Below are positions 35,481 through 47,109 of a stretch of 64,000 nt of DNA, one piece after another. Where the stretch lies: NCBI GenBank assembly GCA_051453625.1, contig JBOZIK010000001.1:175909973-175973972 (forward strand), written 5' to 3'. The number at the start of each line of letters is the position of its first letter. The first letter of the stretch is position 1. A model generated the notes under the pieces. The model saw only the letters and a program-made list of their open reading frames with translations. It ran no database searches and was not told where the DNA came from. Position numbers and translations under genes: made by a program. Origin of the DNA: Welwitschia mirabilis. Its lineage: Eukaryota > Gnetophyta > Gnetopsida > Welwitschiales.

Positions 35481-36269
35481 AATATTTTACTAACTAATAT
35501 TTCTAAAATCTAATTAGTAAAGAGTAAACAAAAATAGTTTGTACAAGTCATAATATCAAGTTTAATATAGTAAAGGTACACTCTTCATCCTTGTTTTATT
35601 CTTGTTGAAATAAAATTATTCTTTTAATTTTTAACCATCTTGATTTTAAAATTATTTCATATAAGTTGAATAGAACTAATCCACTAGTTATGAAATATAG
35701 AATGGATAATATGCATATTTAAAAACTTAAGTCTATGTTGAGGTTTTCTACTAGGTATAGCATTTTATTTTGATTAAGTTTTATTGATACATATATAATG
35801 GTCAATATCTCTAGTATCTGAAATAATTCTTTCTATAGAAGTTTTATCTTGATCTAGTCAATAATCAAATCTTTATCTTAAGATATTGATAATTTAGCAT
35901 GTATGAATATAACAAAGGAGGATTTATAGCCAAAAAATGTATACTTGATATTTTTAAAATAGTATAAGTTTAATTATTAACACTTTTCACTATAATATTT
36001 CTTTATGGTGCATGCAGTGAAAGCACAAATCTTTCTCTCAATTATAACGCTTCATTCTTCTAATTCTCATATACTATACATGCTAATTTCTCATGTGGAT
36101 CACATAATCAATGACGCTTAATAGATGTTAGAGACTCCAAAATTTTATCTACATCAATTGTAATTAAAAATTAATCCATTTAATGCATTCTTAATTACAT
36201 TAAAAAATTATAAGTTTGTGTTCATATTTTCGAATGACATCTTAACTACATAGTTCCTATAATTGTCTA

Positions 36270-36640
36270 ACTATTTAAAAGAAGGAAGAAATGGCCCATT
36301 GAAAATAAGAAAAAATCCCTTAATAAGATCTTCCATTTCTAACAAAACAAGTTCTACTAGTTAATAATACTTTTTAACTTGCATAAAAATATCTTCCACT
36401 ATTTCTTTGAGAACTTTTATTTAATGATCAAAAAGTTGTAAATTTATTCTAGTTTTATTCAATCCTTTTAAAGTAAGTTTCTTTCATATTAAATATGAAA
36501 TTAGGTTCATAGTAGATTTTAAATATAATAATGCTTTATCCATTATTTTATTTACAATAATATATGAAATATTTATGGAAGCAATATCTCTAAAACCAAG
36601 GTGAAAGTTAACTTTAGATTATAAGACTTATTTATTAATC
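36270..36640 (-). pseudogene. Athila-like aspartic protease remnant
   Basis: On the minus strand IIVNKIMDKALLYLKSTMNL is followed by KKLTLKGLNKTRINLQLF, which aligns with the gypsy protease active site and the stretch after it. The catalytic Asp is Tyr. Further left, LLEMEDLIKGFFLIFNGPFL matches the family block ending in 'LGRPFLAT', and VVKMSFENMNT with FFNVIKNALN matches the C-terminus. The order (gag tail, protease, RT reading leftwards) is right for Athila. Confidence 0.65.
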
Positions 36641-36699
36641 TAAGAAAACATTTTTCTTTCATTCATTTTCATTTTCACTTTGCGCATACCTTTAAGGAA

Positions 36700-36835
36700 A
36701 TTTTAATATCGAGATACCTTTTTAGGAGCATCTAACATTGGAACGTTGTTTTTTATTTCCTTAAATATCGAGATACTTTTTTAGGAGCATCTAACATTGG
36801 AATGTTGTTTTTCACTTCCTTAAATATCTTTAGAT
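36700..36835 (-). pseudogene. Athila-like gag C-terminal block, tandemly duplicated
   Basis: The minus strand reads FKEVKNNIPMLDAPKKVSRY, the conserved 'V.IPLLDAI.Q.P.YAKFLK' block between gag and protease in Athila elements. The block is present twice with a 59-bp period (Gly-codon bases at 36711 and 36770). The duplication shifts the frame (59 is not a multiple of 3). Confidence 0.65.
36703..36820. repeat. 59-bp tandem duplication
   Basis: 'atatcgagatac.tttttagg' plus 'agcatctaacattggaa.gt' occurs twice, at 36707-36765 and 36766-36824, with few differences. Confidence 0.85.
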
Positions 36836-38240
36836 ATCTTCTTTAAGGTGGTTCTTCTTATGGATTTAAAAGATCTTAGATATGGGAATTTCATTAGTGT
36901 TTTACATCTATAACCTTTCATGTCATTTTTATCATTTTTCTTGGGCTTAAGCATATATTAGTAATTAGAGTTAAATGCATAAGATTTTTTTTAGTGGTTA
37001 AATATTTTCATCGATTTTTATATTACTTCTATGTAAAATAACATGAACATCTCTAACCTATTCTTACCCTTTAATCATGTTGATATATTTTGAATTGTGT
37101 ATAGGTTGAGATGGAAGCTTACCTTTTCCTCTTTGATAAACATTAAAGAGGTTGTATTGTTTAATTATTAATTTTAACTTATTTATTATTGCTAATATTT
37201 TGGAATTTAATGAATTATTTTAGAACATCTTCTAATGGATTATCTTTAATTGAATAGAATATTATGAAATAGATTCTTTGTTTTATTCATATTTTATGTT
37301 TTCATAAGAAAATGATGATGGTTTTTATTATCCTAAGAAGGAACTATAGTTTGTAAATTATTCATTTACATAATCAATATGTCGTTTTAGATAGAACCAA
37401 AGGGATATTTATCTATTTCATGTTATTTAAAGTATATATAAAAAACATAAAGGTAAAATAGCATTACATCATTTAAAACATTTTAAGCTATTTTATAAGT
37501 TTTACTATGATGTCCAACTTTTTACTTATGTTAGATTCATCATCTAATTTATAATTAGCTCTTTTTATGGGTGTGTTTGATTATTACATTTAAATCTTTA
37601 GTTGTAGATGATCTATTCCAATTTTTACACTTCTAGCTATGTTTCCTAATTATTTGTCATGTTCAGACTTTCAAGGTTTAAAAACCTAGCCTAAAAATTT
37701 AAGAAAAAATAAATTTTATTGTTATAGTGTCCACAAGCTAAATTATTTATTATACCTATTATTAATATCATTGAGATATAGTTATATTGTGAGGTCCTTT
37801 CATTTGTAATAGCCATAATATTATTCTTTGTTGTAAATTCTTGATAATTAATCATAATCTTTTATGGCTAAAGTAGTGGTTAAAGTAGTGGTCATGTTAG
37901 GGGATAAGTTAATGTTTGCATTATTTTTTTCTTATTTAATAGTTGTACTTTTCCTTTATTAAAATATGGAAATTATAGTTATGAGCTGCTCATTTTATTT
38001 CTTATTTTAATAAATACATTGTTATTTATTATGATGAATGTTATGCACCCAGTGGTCTAGCAAATTAATTAAATCCTCACCACATCCACCGCCTTCACCA
38101 CTTTCACCATCTTCATCTTGTCCACCACATCCACCAACTTCACAACCCTCTTTTATGATGGTGTTTCTTCATGTTCTCATGTTTTTTCACCTCCTAGGAT
38201 CTTCTTCCCCTTTTGTTTCATTTCTTGAGAAAGCCTTTGC
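36836..38240. other. AT-rich noncoding stretch
   Basis: Probably includes the rest of the decayed Athila-like gag on the minus strand up to about 37 kb, but I cannot read it. The simple C/A-rich block at 38085-38140 ('ccaccgccttcaccactttc') gives a Pro/Ser-rich frame with no gene character. Confidence 0.35.
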
Positions 38241-38640
38241 TATTGAATTTTGGTGACTTTAACTTGGAGCTTGAAAGTTCTTGGAACTTTGGGTTTGTAG
38301 AAGCTTTTAAATCTTCATCTTAATTTTGGTATAGTTTATAGCTTAATCAAATTTCTTGTATGGTTTGTGGTCTTCCATTTTATTCTTGTATGACCCTGTT
38401 TATTCTTACATCTTTGTATGCTTATAGGCTTAGTCCATTTTCTTGCATTTTCTTTCCATTTCATAATGCTTGCATTCTTAAAGCTTTATTTGGTATCTTG
38501 CTTATTGTTGAAGCTTGTAAGTTTTTAAATCATACACCATGTTTAGGATTGTTTCATCTTAATCCTTAACCATATTGTCTTAAGCTTTGTGACTTTGTGT
38601 TAACTTGTATTAACATATTCTAGTTTGCTTGGAATTTTCT

Positions 38641-38790
38641 CTAAAGAGTTAAGGGAGTAAATGGTTCCCTTTAGACATGTTAGTTTGGATTGACTCCAAA
38701 GATTAAAGGGAGTAAATTATTCCCTCTAGATATCCACATCTAGATTGCTATAAGTTACCTCTAGAGAGTAAAGGGAGTAAATTATCCCCT
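38641..38790. repeat. Three copies of a GGGAGTAAAT..TTCCC block
   Basis: 'aagggagtaaatggttccct', 'aagggagtaaattattccct' and 'aagggagtaaattatcccct' start at 38651, 38706 and 38771. Each has self-complementary GGGA/TCCC ends that could form a small hairpin. They lie in the LTR. Confidence 0.8.
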
Positions 38791-39417
38791 TTGGATGAGT
38801 GCAACTAGATAAATTTAAATATTTATTTTGGTCATATCTTGTAATGGATTTTGGACTCTTGACAGTACATCTTGGATTGTTGGGTATTTTATTCTTAGAT
38901 TGTATTGTTTACATCTAATTCTTCTTGAGAATACTGTCTTTTGCTTGGAATCTCCTTACCTAAACCTTGCCATAAACCATACAGGAAACTATGAAGTTTA
39001 TAGTTCTCACGTCATACTTGCATGTATAGGACCTATTATGAAGAAGGCCTTAGAATGAGATAGCTAATGTAATTTGAATTAAGAACTATTTTCTTGCTTG
39101 TTGTTTAGATGGATGTAATTGAAGGACTTTGGATGTCCTAAATAAATTTTATTATTTATATAGATATGAATATTATATTTAATTTATTTTAAAAAGTTAT
39201 ATGGATATTTTACCATGTATCTATCTCCTTTTCATTGAAAGGATTATAGGTGTTCAATGAAAAGTTATATGCCTGTGTGTATTTTATAGGTTTATTATTG
39301 TGACCCATAATCTAAGTCTTAGATTGTGTATTCTCAAATAATATGTGGTTCGTATTATAAGCTTATATTCTTAGAGTGATTTAAAACATGATAAGTTTTT
39401 AATTAATGCATATTTTC

Positions 39418-39427
39418 NNNNNNNNNN
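39418..39427. other. Assembly gap (10 N)
   Basis: Short run of N inside the LTR near its 3' end. Confidence 1.
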
Positions 39428-39481
39428 GGATATTTGAGTAAGCTTGAAGTTATCTATAATGGATTCTACAACATTACATTT

Positions 39482-39493
39482 TGGTATCAAATT
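39482..39493 (+). promoter_or_regulatory. Primer-binding site relic, initiator-Met type
   Basis: TGGTATCAAATT matches the first eight bases of TGGTATCAGAGC, three bases after the LTR end. Confidence 0.6.
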
Positions 39494-39640
39494 GCTAGGT
39501 TATGATTTCATTGGGTGTAATTATTATGTAGGCATTATACATTCAACATTAGAGCTTGGTTGCAATTCTACTAGGCATAGTCACTGTGAAGTTGTTATAA
39601 GAGCTTAGGTTATGATTAGGAATAATGGTTGTAAAGCCTT
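39491..39640 (+). repeat. Leader repeat just after the primer site
   Basis: Related units start near 39491 ('attgctaggttatgattt'), 39552 ('gagcttggttgcaattct') and 39601 ('gagcttaggttatgattagg'). Each continues with an 'aggtgtaattattatgtagg' type stretch, followed by 'ttata' or 'attata'. The period varies from about 50 to 60 bp. Confidence 0.55.
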
Positions 39641-41478
39641 TTAGAATATGTCAAGAAAATAAACCACCTCCTTTATATTGTCTTAGTCTCAAGTGTTATG
39701 CACGAGAAAGAAGGAATTGTAAACAAGGTAAGAATTACACAAGGTAAAGCTCGAGTTAAACAAGACAAAGTCCATGTAAAGAAACTAATTTAAGTTGTGT
39801 ACGAATAAGATGTCTTAAAGAATTAGGTGATGGAATATAAAGATAAATAACAAAAGGGAAATCTTTAGAAAGTAATCTTTGCAAGATAGTAGTTGAGAAG
39901 AGAACCCATTCACAATGACAATATCCATAGCATTTATTCTATGTTGATAAATTTTAAGTTCTTATGCAACATGCAAGGTCTCTCATACAAAGGGCACGTT
40001 TATATGCACAACAGAGGTAGGGCTTGAATTGACTCATAGACAAGTCACATTCAGGTCTTCTAAATCAACTTTGTTAGTTATCCACCACCACATGATGTTC
40101 ATTCTGATGTGCATGAGATGTACAGATGATTATGTGGATACTTCTGTAGTAAAGAACTCTCATGGACACCAATCTAGTATTTCACATACTCCAATCGTAT
40201 TCTTGTAGTTGGGTTCCTATAGTAATTCATAGCTGCACACTTGATGCCAAAGGGAAACACTAACATGAGCCCCCTGCCAGGCCGAATTATTAGCAAGTGA
40301 GGCACGGTAGTGCCATGGACACCGACCATGACATTACACCATGCCATGTGTTCAAATACCACTCTCATTGGCATTACTGCTATTAGCACTGTCATCCTTA
40401 CTTGGAAGACCATCCATGTGATTATCCTTATGAGATGAGCACTCTTTGATTCATCAACACACTGGCTTTGCTTTTTCTAGATAAGAGAAGTAAACCTGAC
40501 TTTAGATAGGTATAGCTAAGGCAAAGTTGTTGAATATAAAAGGTTGGCAACAAGAATGTTCATGGAGTTGGGAATGGTTAACACCTCTAGCAAAGAAACA
40601 ATTCATCCTAAAACATAATAGCAAGGAGGATGTGGGCTTTGAACTTTTCTATTAAAACTGGTATTTAGAAAGTAAAATCCATCTTTTTGATATCATGCCT
40701 CCTCAAATAGAAAGTAGAAGCTCTTATGTTCTAAATATTTCCCCCTCTAAATGGCATCAAAAGAGTTGCCCAACTCATTTTCTAGTTGAGGCACAAAAGT
40801 AGTGACAAAGAAGGCATAACATACTTGCCTCACTTCCACTAATTCATAGCAGACTTAACCTCTTTTTTACGTCTTTTTAAAGCTTTTCTTTCCAAGATTT
40901 TACTAGTTATAAGCAACAACAATGTTTTTAGCCATCGTGCTATTGGTTCTAGGCACTTAGAATTTGCAATCATCATTTTTGTCAGCTATTGAGTGTGACA
41001 GCTTAAGAGTTTATTCTTCCTAATGCATCATTTGCTTTTACGTAGTGCTTCACCTATGTAGTGCATCTCCTTTTTCCTTCAATGCAAGTGGCTATGTTTC
41101 TTTCATTCATTAGCCATCATCATTTGCACACATCACATGACTGCCAGTTACCTCCAATCAATGGTTTCTTCAAGTGTCTTATTATAACATTCCTTCTCTC
41201 TCATGCATGTTAGGTTGTCTCTTCCCATCTTCACTAGTTAATGCTCTTTCTTTTCTTGGTAGATATTTCAAAAAATGATCTTTTACCTTTCACATGCCTC
41301 TCACCCTGCATCCTTAATTAGCAAAACTAATGCACCCTTCTCCTTCTCAAGTATGATTACTTTCCAAGACTGATTGTCCGTGCCTTTTCTTCTTCATTGA
41401 AACAAGCCTTTCTTAGCCATTTTATTGCACTACATGCCTTTTTCCTCTCCTTCTTCTAGATAGTTTTCCCATCCTTAG
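39641..41478. other. Unassigned stretch, possibly a decayed internal domain
   Basis: No domain is recognised. The minus strand between about 40850 and 41450 gives Lys/Glu/Leu-rich frames (for example SKILERKALKRRKKEVKSAM). The block 40174-40413 is less AT-rich and open on the minus strand, but matches nothing I know. It flanks the left end of the Tat-like LTR. Confidence 0.35.
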
Positions 41479-43027
41479 TGTCTACGAGATTTTTTATCTC
41501 CAGTAAATAGTGGATTACTTCTAATATTACTTGATGATAGGTGACTTTGGTGGTTTAATGGCGATTTGAACGAGTTTAAGCTAAACTTAATGACTTGATC
41601 TTATTTGATTGAAGTTGACTGACTTTGACTATGTTTGATTATGTTTGACTAACTTAGACTTATGTTGATTGACATCATTTGACTCATTTTGACTGACTTG
41701 GACTATCATTTTAATTATTTGACTAAGTTTAAATGTTGTGTTTTGACAGAATTTAACTGTGCTTTGACAGTTTGACTGGATTTGACTAATTTTAACTCAC
41801 TTTGACTAGTTTGACTAACTTTGACCATTATGGTTTGATTGAATTTGACTAAGATTGACTACTTTAATCAAATGTCATAATATTTTTGTGTGATTTTAGG
41901 CCTAAAAGGTTTACTTATGGTGAAAATTTAAATGCATTAAAAAAATGAGTTATAATCCAAGAAAACATATTGTTTTTTTCTTTTAAGAATCTAAAAATGT
42001 TTGTTATTTATTTATTTTTGGTTTGAGAGAAATTTCAATTTAAAAGTCTAAAACTAAACAAGACTAAATTTTAAATATGATTTTAAAAATATAAAAGAGG
42101 TTTTTTTAAATATAAAAAAGTAATATTTTCCTAACTTTTTTTTATAACTTTGAAAGAAAAAAAAAGCTTTTTAATAATAAACTAAAATAAAATAAACTAA
42201 AAATAAAAATCTTTATTCTTTTTTTTTTTTAAAGAAAAGCCTTTTAAGAATAAACTAAAAATAACAATCCAAAAAATGAAACAACATAAATTAGAAAAAA
42301 GCTTTTATTTTTTTTTTTTTGTTTGATTAATTGCACTTCTTTGAAGCGTTGCCTCTCGTTTTCTCCTCCTTTCTTCCATGCGTCGCCCTTAGTTCTTTCC
42401 CTTCATGTCTCTACTTTTTCTCCCCTTTGATCAACATTGAATTACTGATGAGCTAATATATAAGTGCTAGCCTTTACGCAATTTCCCTGCATAGCATGAC
42501 TGGGACTGTGGTTTTCAGTTTCTGCAATGCACTTAATGTGTCTAATGTGGTTGGCAGAATAGCTATTTGATCTGACAGCGCATTCTTCTATGCAGATGGG
42601 AGCTGGTAAAATAGAACAGGGTAGTCAAGATAGGAAGGATGCATCATTAGCGAATGAGGACATGCTGAAGTCATGATCAAACAACTACTATGCTTGCTAG
42701 TGCTTCCTCCTACATGTTCTTAGCTCCTCGTCTGTGTCCTCTAATAGTCAGTATTCCACTCACATCCATAGACCCTGTGTGTAATCCCATCTACAACCTT
42801 CTCTCTCAATGTCCTTGCACCTCTGTGCATTTTTTCCCTTGCATTTTTTCCTTCCTCTCTTTTCTTTTTTTTTCTTCCCCTCAGTTGTGATTTACATTTA
42901 TCTTTTTAAAGCACGCTTTTGAGTGATGCCTTATTTTCTAGCGCCAACCTTATAGTTGGTAGCACTGCCCACCACCCACCAATCATTTTAGATAGGCAGC
43001 ACCTAGGGTTGTACACTGCCTATTACA
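41479..43027 (-). repeat. 3' LTR of the Tat-like element
   Basis: 1549 bp. On the minus strand it begins TGTAATAGGCAGTG just after a polypurine-like tract (complement of 43028-43041, 'tcaaaatggggaaac') and ends at 41479 (TG on +, CA on -). The U5 end (41480-41683) aligns with 55141-55344: 'gataggtgactttggtggtt' is common to both. The right half (42.3-43.0 kb) is richer in C/T and G/C than the rest. Confidence 0.75.
41615..41859. promoter_or_regulatory. Array of 16 TTGAC (W-box-like) words
   Basis: TTGAC occurs 16 times within 245 bp on the + strand, 13 of them as TTGAC[C/T], the W-box core bound by WRKY factors (known). It is built from a degenerate 'tttgactNN' repeat. It lies in the 3' third of the LTR. 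Whether it recruits WRKY proteins or is only a minisatellite is not known. Confidence 0.6.
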
Positions 43028-45299
43028 GTTTCCCCATTTTGATATGAGATGAGGTGAAAAGGTGAGCCTTATGTCAAAAATAATCATGTACTCATTTGAA
43101 AAGTATAAGAAAATGACATGAGTGATGAATGATATGGTAAGATGTTAAGAAAGAGATGTAGTAATAAATGTAGAAAATAAAAGACAAAGAATGATGATTA
43201 ACATTTGATCATAGTTACGAAAATGGATAAGGAAAGCTAGAGTATACGAGAATAGTAAACAAAGAAAAAGGGGTCAAAGGCGATGGAATTAGAAAATAGA
43301 TTCTCACCACATTACAAGATGGTAGAGGGAGTAGAGAAAGGGAGGAATACCAAAAGATAACAAGTTAACTGGAAAGTGGGATTAGTCTCAAAGAGGTAAA
43401 ATTAAATGCAATAAATGACTTTAAGGTAATTAATTATAAATACCAAGAAAATATTAGGTAAAGATGGACAAATAGGGCACAAAGAAGATTGATTTCTACA
43501 CCTTTAAATACCACCATAGCAAAGTCTATCAATATGAATCATAAAATTATTTGTTGTCATTAGTGTAATGATTTGATATTAACTAACACAGAGTATCATA
43601 TGATAAGGGCAATGGTTATGATAATGCCTATGATTATTCTATAAAGTATCAATATAGTGTAGAGACTATAACTCAATCTAATCATCGGCTATGATAAGAA
43701 GTGAGACCTTACTAATTTATCATCTACTGACCAAGATGTTCTGAATTGTCATGAATTCTTAGCTTTGAAGTCATAGGAAAATCAAGCCAATGGGGTGTTT
43801 AAAAAATGCCATTCATCATAATGAGGGAAGTAAAACCACTACCAAGAGTGTAAGGGTTCATAAGCTAAAGTTAGATCATGACCAACTAACACCCTGATGG
43901 AGTTCCCACAGCTACCATATCATACTTCTAAAGGCCCCTTTCATGAATATTTGCATCGGTGCATTTGCAGTAGAATATTATAATGTTTATTTCTCTTCTT
44001 TTTTTTTCTTTTTTCCTTTTTTTCATGTTTTTTCTTTTTCCCTTTTTTTAATTAATTAACTTGGATTCTTTTTTTATTTTGTTTTAGCATTGCTTGTTCA
44101 TTAGAATGGTATATTGTAAAGCTCATAACTGAATATAAGCAGTGGATTCGATACAATCGATGCTAATATTAAATAACTTAAGACACTAGAGGTCATAAGA
44201 TTGGGTGAAATCTAACCTTACCACTATAAGCATCCAAAAGTAAAGAACTACTTTGATGAAACTCAAATGTGATTTAATACAAAACCAAATGATGGATGAT
44301 TGAACAAAGAAATGATCTTAACCAAGAAATGATGCAAAGGAGTCATTTAGCTAAAGATGAAGGGAAATCACATCTCTCAATTGAGATAAACTTCCTACTC
44401 AATTGCTTTAATTATTACAATAGCATATTAATTATTAACTGATATAGTTTTTGATTATTGTCCATCAACCCTAAGGTTTTTATAGCATCTAAATTAAGAA
44501 TCTCAATAGAGTCATCCAAAATGCACTTTTCTACTAGATAAAGACTTAGTCACTTAAAAGTTAACTCATTATAAAGAGGTATTTAACAGGATGTACAACA
44601 ACATAAGTAGAAAGAAAATTTTTATTTCTTTTTCTTTTTCTTTTTCTTTTCTTTTTTTGTCTTCTTTTTTTATTTTAGAAAATAAGATGAAAATGAGAGG
44701 TTTGGAAGTGTAACATGGATATGACGAAATAGTGACATAGTGGGTATAAAAAAAGGCATAAATACGGTAGTAGTAATAGATGAAGGATGTGGTGAAATTC
44801 ATGATAAGAGGGAACATGTATTTGCTACTATCTAGTGGGACGATGATGGTGATATACAAGTATGTAAAATAAGAATGCTCGTGCAAGGATGCGAACCATG
44901 ATTAAGGAAGAATCATGCAAGTCAAGCATGGATCGATGTGATATATCTCATCCTCATCATCTTCCATTACTGGGGTCTCATGAAATGGAATGTCAATAAT
45001 AGCAAAGTCTAGTGCTGCCCCACGTTATCATTGTGCTTGGAGAAAAGCAGCTTGCGGCCTTCGATAGGAAGGAGGAAAGGGTGGAGGATAATCGTCAAAC
45101 ATAGTTTAAACTTCAAATACAGGAACCAAAATGTAGACTTTGTATGATGCAAGAAAAAGGCCTATGTTGTTTTGCATAAGAACCAATGTATATACACATG
45201 AGACATTGTGCACACTTACTAATGAAAATATAAAAACAAATTAAATTACAACATGAAATAAAAATTCATGTTTTTGGAACTTTATTTTAATGATAATAA
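43028..45299 (-). other. 3' untranslated internal region of the Tat-like element
   Basis: Noncoding with long T/C and A runs (43985-44050, 44620-44680). 43430-43690 reappears at 49790-50070, and 44823-45300 reappears at 46653-47110. The frame at 44569-44886 is low-complexity and not a gene. Confidence 0.6.
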
Positions 45300-46344
45300 G
45301 GTCAAAGATATAGGGAATTTATTAGTAAACTTTCTTCAATGCCATTTAAACTCCTTAGTTTATATGTTCCCTTGTTGAACTTCTGTGAGATCACAAATGG
45401 TCCTAACCAATTAGGTGAAAACTTTGAAGTCTTTTTAGTTAAGTTCGCTTTCAACACTAAGTTGCCTATATTATAACATCTTAGATTTACATGTTTATTG
45501 TATGCATTACTAATTTACTTCTAGTAAAGTTGAGTTTGTTGCAAGTCTTTTATTTTTTTTCATCTAAAGTTTTAAGTTGTGCAAGTCACATTTCCTTTTT
45601 TGTATCAGATAACTCTAGATCCTTAACTAGTGTTTTTAATGTGGGAATCTGAATCTGAGTGGGTAAGACTACTTCAGTACCATAGATGAGTTGAAACAAA
45701 GTTGTTCCTATAGCAGTTTTTACTACAGTATCGTAAGCCCATAATGCTAAAAGCAATTTCTCATGCCATGACTTCATATTCCTTTGTAAGATTTTTTTGA
45801 GATAATTTATGATCAATTTATTTGTAGCTTTAGCTTACCCATTTGCTTGAGGATAACATGGTGTCAAAAAGAAATGTTTTATCCCAAATTTGTTTAAGAA
45901 ATTTTTTAATTCTAATGATTTAAATTATGGGTTATTATCAGTGACAATGACATAAGGTATGCCAAATCTAGCAATGATGTGATCAAGAATGAAATTTTGA
46001 ATTCACTTTAATGTTATTTGCCATAATGGGACTATTTCGACTCATTTAGAAAAGTATTCTATTGTAGTAAAGATGAATGCATGTTGTCCTGATGAGACAG
46101 GTGTAATAGGACCAATTAAATCCATATCCCATTTTCTAAAAATCAAAATTGGATTAGAAGGAAAAAGCACAGTAGGCGGTTTATGTATTCTTGGTGAAAA
46201 GATCTGACAAGTATGTCATGTTTTGAATATCTTGAAACAATCATCGTTCATTGTTTTCCAAAAATAGCCAGACCGTAAAACATGACCCAACAGTGATCTT
46301 GTTCCTGGTGGGATCCACATAATCTGGCATGGGTTTATTTTAGG
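45300..46344 (-). pseudogene. Tat-like integrase, segment A
   Basis: On the minus strand WDMDLIGPITPVSSGQHAFI carries the first catalytic Asp context, and LDHIIARFGIPYVIVTDN the second. SWHEKLLLALWAYDTVVKTA, then TTLFQLIYGTEVVLP (45816-45586), is the conserved core C-terminus, followed by the 'VGDLVLR' type tail near 45.4 kb. Stops are scattered. Right of about 46344 the sequence jumps to protease, so the RNase H and RT that should be upstream are missing in this copy. Confidence 0.8.
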
Positions 46345-46552
46345 AAATAAGAAGCTTTAATAGGTAAAGTAACTGTTCCTTTTGATTTATTCTCATGCTC
46401 ATTAAATCCTCTAATCATCACACCTTTCTTTGTGTTTAAAAGAGCTTCTCAAGGCATGATGAACCTATCACATTTAGTTCAGCTCCACAATCGATAAAAG
46501 CTCTACTTACTCTGGTAGGTCCGATGTTTACCGAGATGTATGGTGGTTTAGT
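46345..46552 (-). pseudogene. Tat-like protease fragment fused to integrase
   Basis: 'aggtaaagtaactgttcctt' and the following 200 bases match 52758-52915 in the protease of segment C ('cgatgtttac', 'tctacttact.ttgtagg'). It is next to integrase instead of next to gag/RT, which marks a deletion junction of several kb. It ends at the gap. Confidence 0.75.
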
Positions 46553-46652
46553 NNNNNNNNNNNNNNNNNNNNNNNNNNNNNNNNNNNNNNNNNNNNNNNN
46601 NNNNNNNNNNNNNNNNNNNNNNNNNNNNNNNNNNNNNNNNNNNNNNNNNNNN
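46553..46652. other. Assembly gap (100 N)
   Basis: Round-number gap between segments A and B of the Tat-like locus; true distance unknown. Confidence 1.
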
Positions 46653-47109
46653 GCTACTATCTAGTGGGACAATGATGGTGATATACAAGTAAGTAGAATA
46701 AGAAGGCTCATGCAAGGGTGTGAATCATAGTCAAGGAAGGATAATGTGGGTCATAGCATGAATTGATGTAATATATCTCATCATCATTGTCTTCCATTAC
46801 TGGGGCCTTATGGAATGAAATGTCAATTACAACAAAATCTGGCACTGCCCCTCGTTGGTGTTCTACTTAAAGAAAAGTGACATGCACCCTTCGTTAGGAA
46901 GAAGAAAAGGGTGGAGGATGATCGTCAGCCATATTCTAAACTTCAAATATAGAAACCAAAATGTATACTTTGTGCGATGTGAGAAAAAGGTCTATGTTGT
47001 TCTGCACAAGAACTAATGTATATATACATGAGACATTATGCACACTTATTAATGAAAATATGAAAACAACTAAATTGCAACATGAAATAAAATGACATGT
47101 TTTTGAAAC
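46653..47109 (-). other. Duplicate of the Tat-like 3' untranslated region
   Basis: Starts 'gctactatctagtgggac' exactly like 44823 and stays aligned with 44823-45300. Noncoding. Confidence 0.8.

Larger units (their letters stand above)
38241..39479 (+). repeat. 3' part of a + strand LTR (5' LTR of a gypsy element)
   Basis: It ends 'caacattaca' directly before a TTTTGGTATCAAAT primer-site relic, the same end and spacing as the chromovirus LTRs (…TTACA then TTTTGGTATCAGAG). The start of the LTR and its partner are not identified; the internal domain to the right is unreadable. It is interrupted by 10 N. Confidence 0.5.

Noticed and set aside
38038-38256. Pro/Ser-rich frame starting at 38038
   Set aside because: Comes from a C/A-rich simple sequence (ccacc/ttcacc) in noncoding DNA; no signal or family feature.
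40174-40413. 79-codon minus strand frame in a less AT-rich block
   Set aside because: No recognisable motif and no supporting neighbour; kept only as part of the unassigned stretch.
44569-44886. 105-codon minus strand frame ending in Lys/Glu repeats
   Set aside because: Low-complexity product of T/C runs in the 3' untranslated region, absent as an open frame in the duplicate segment.
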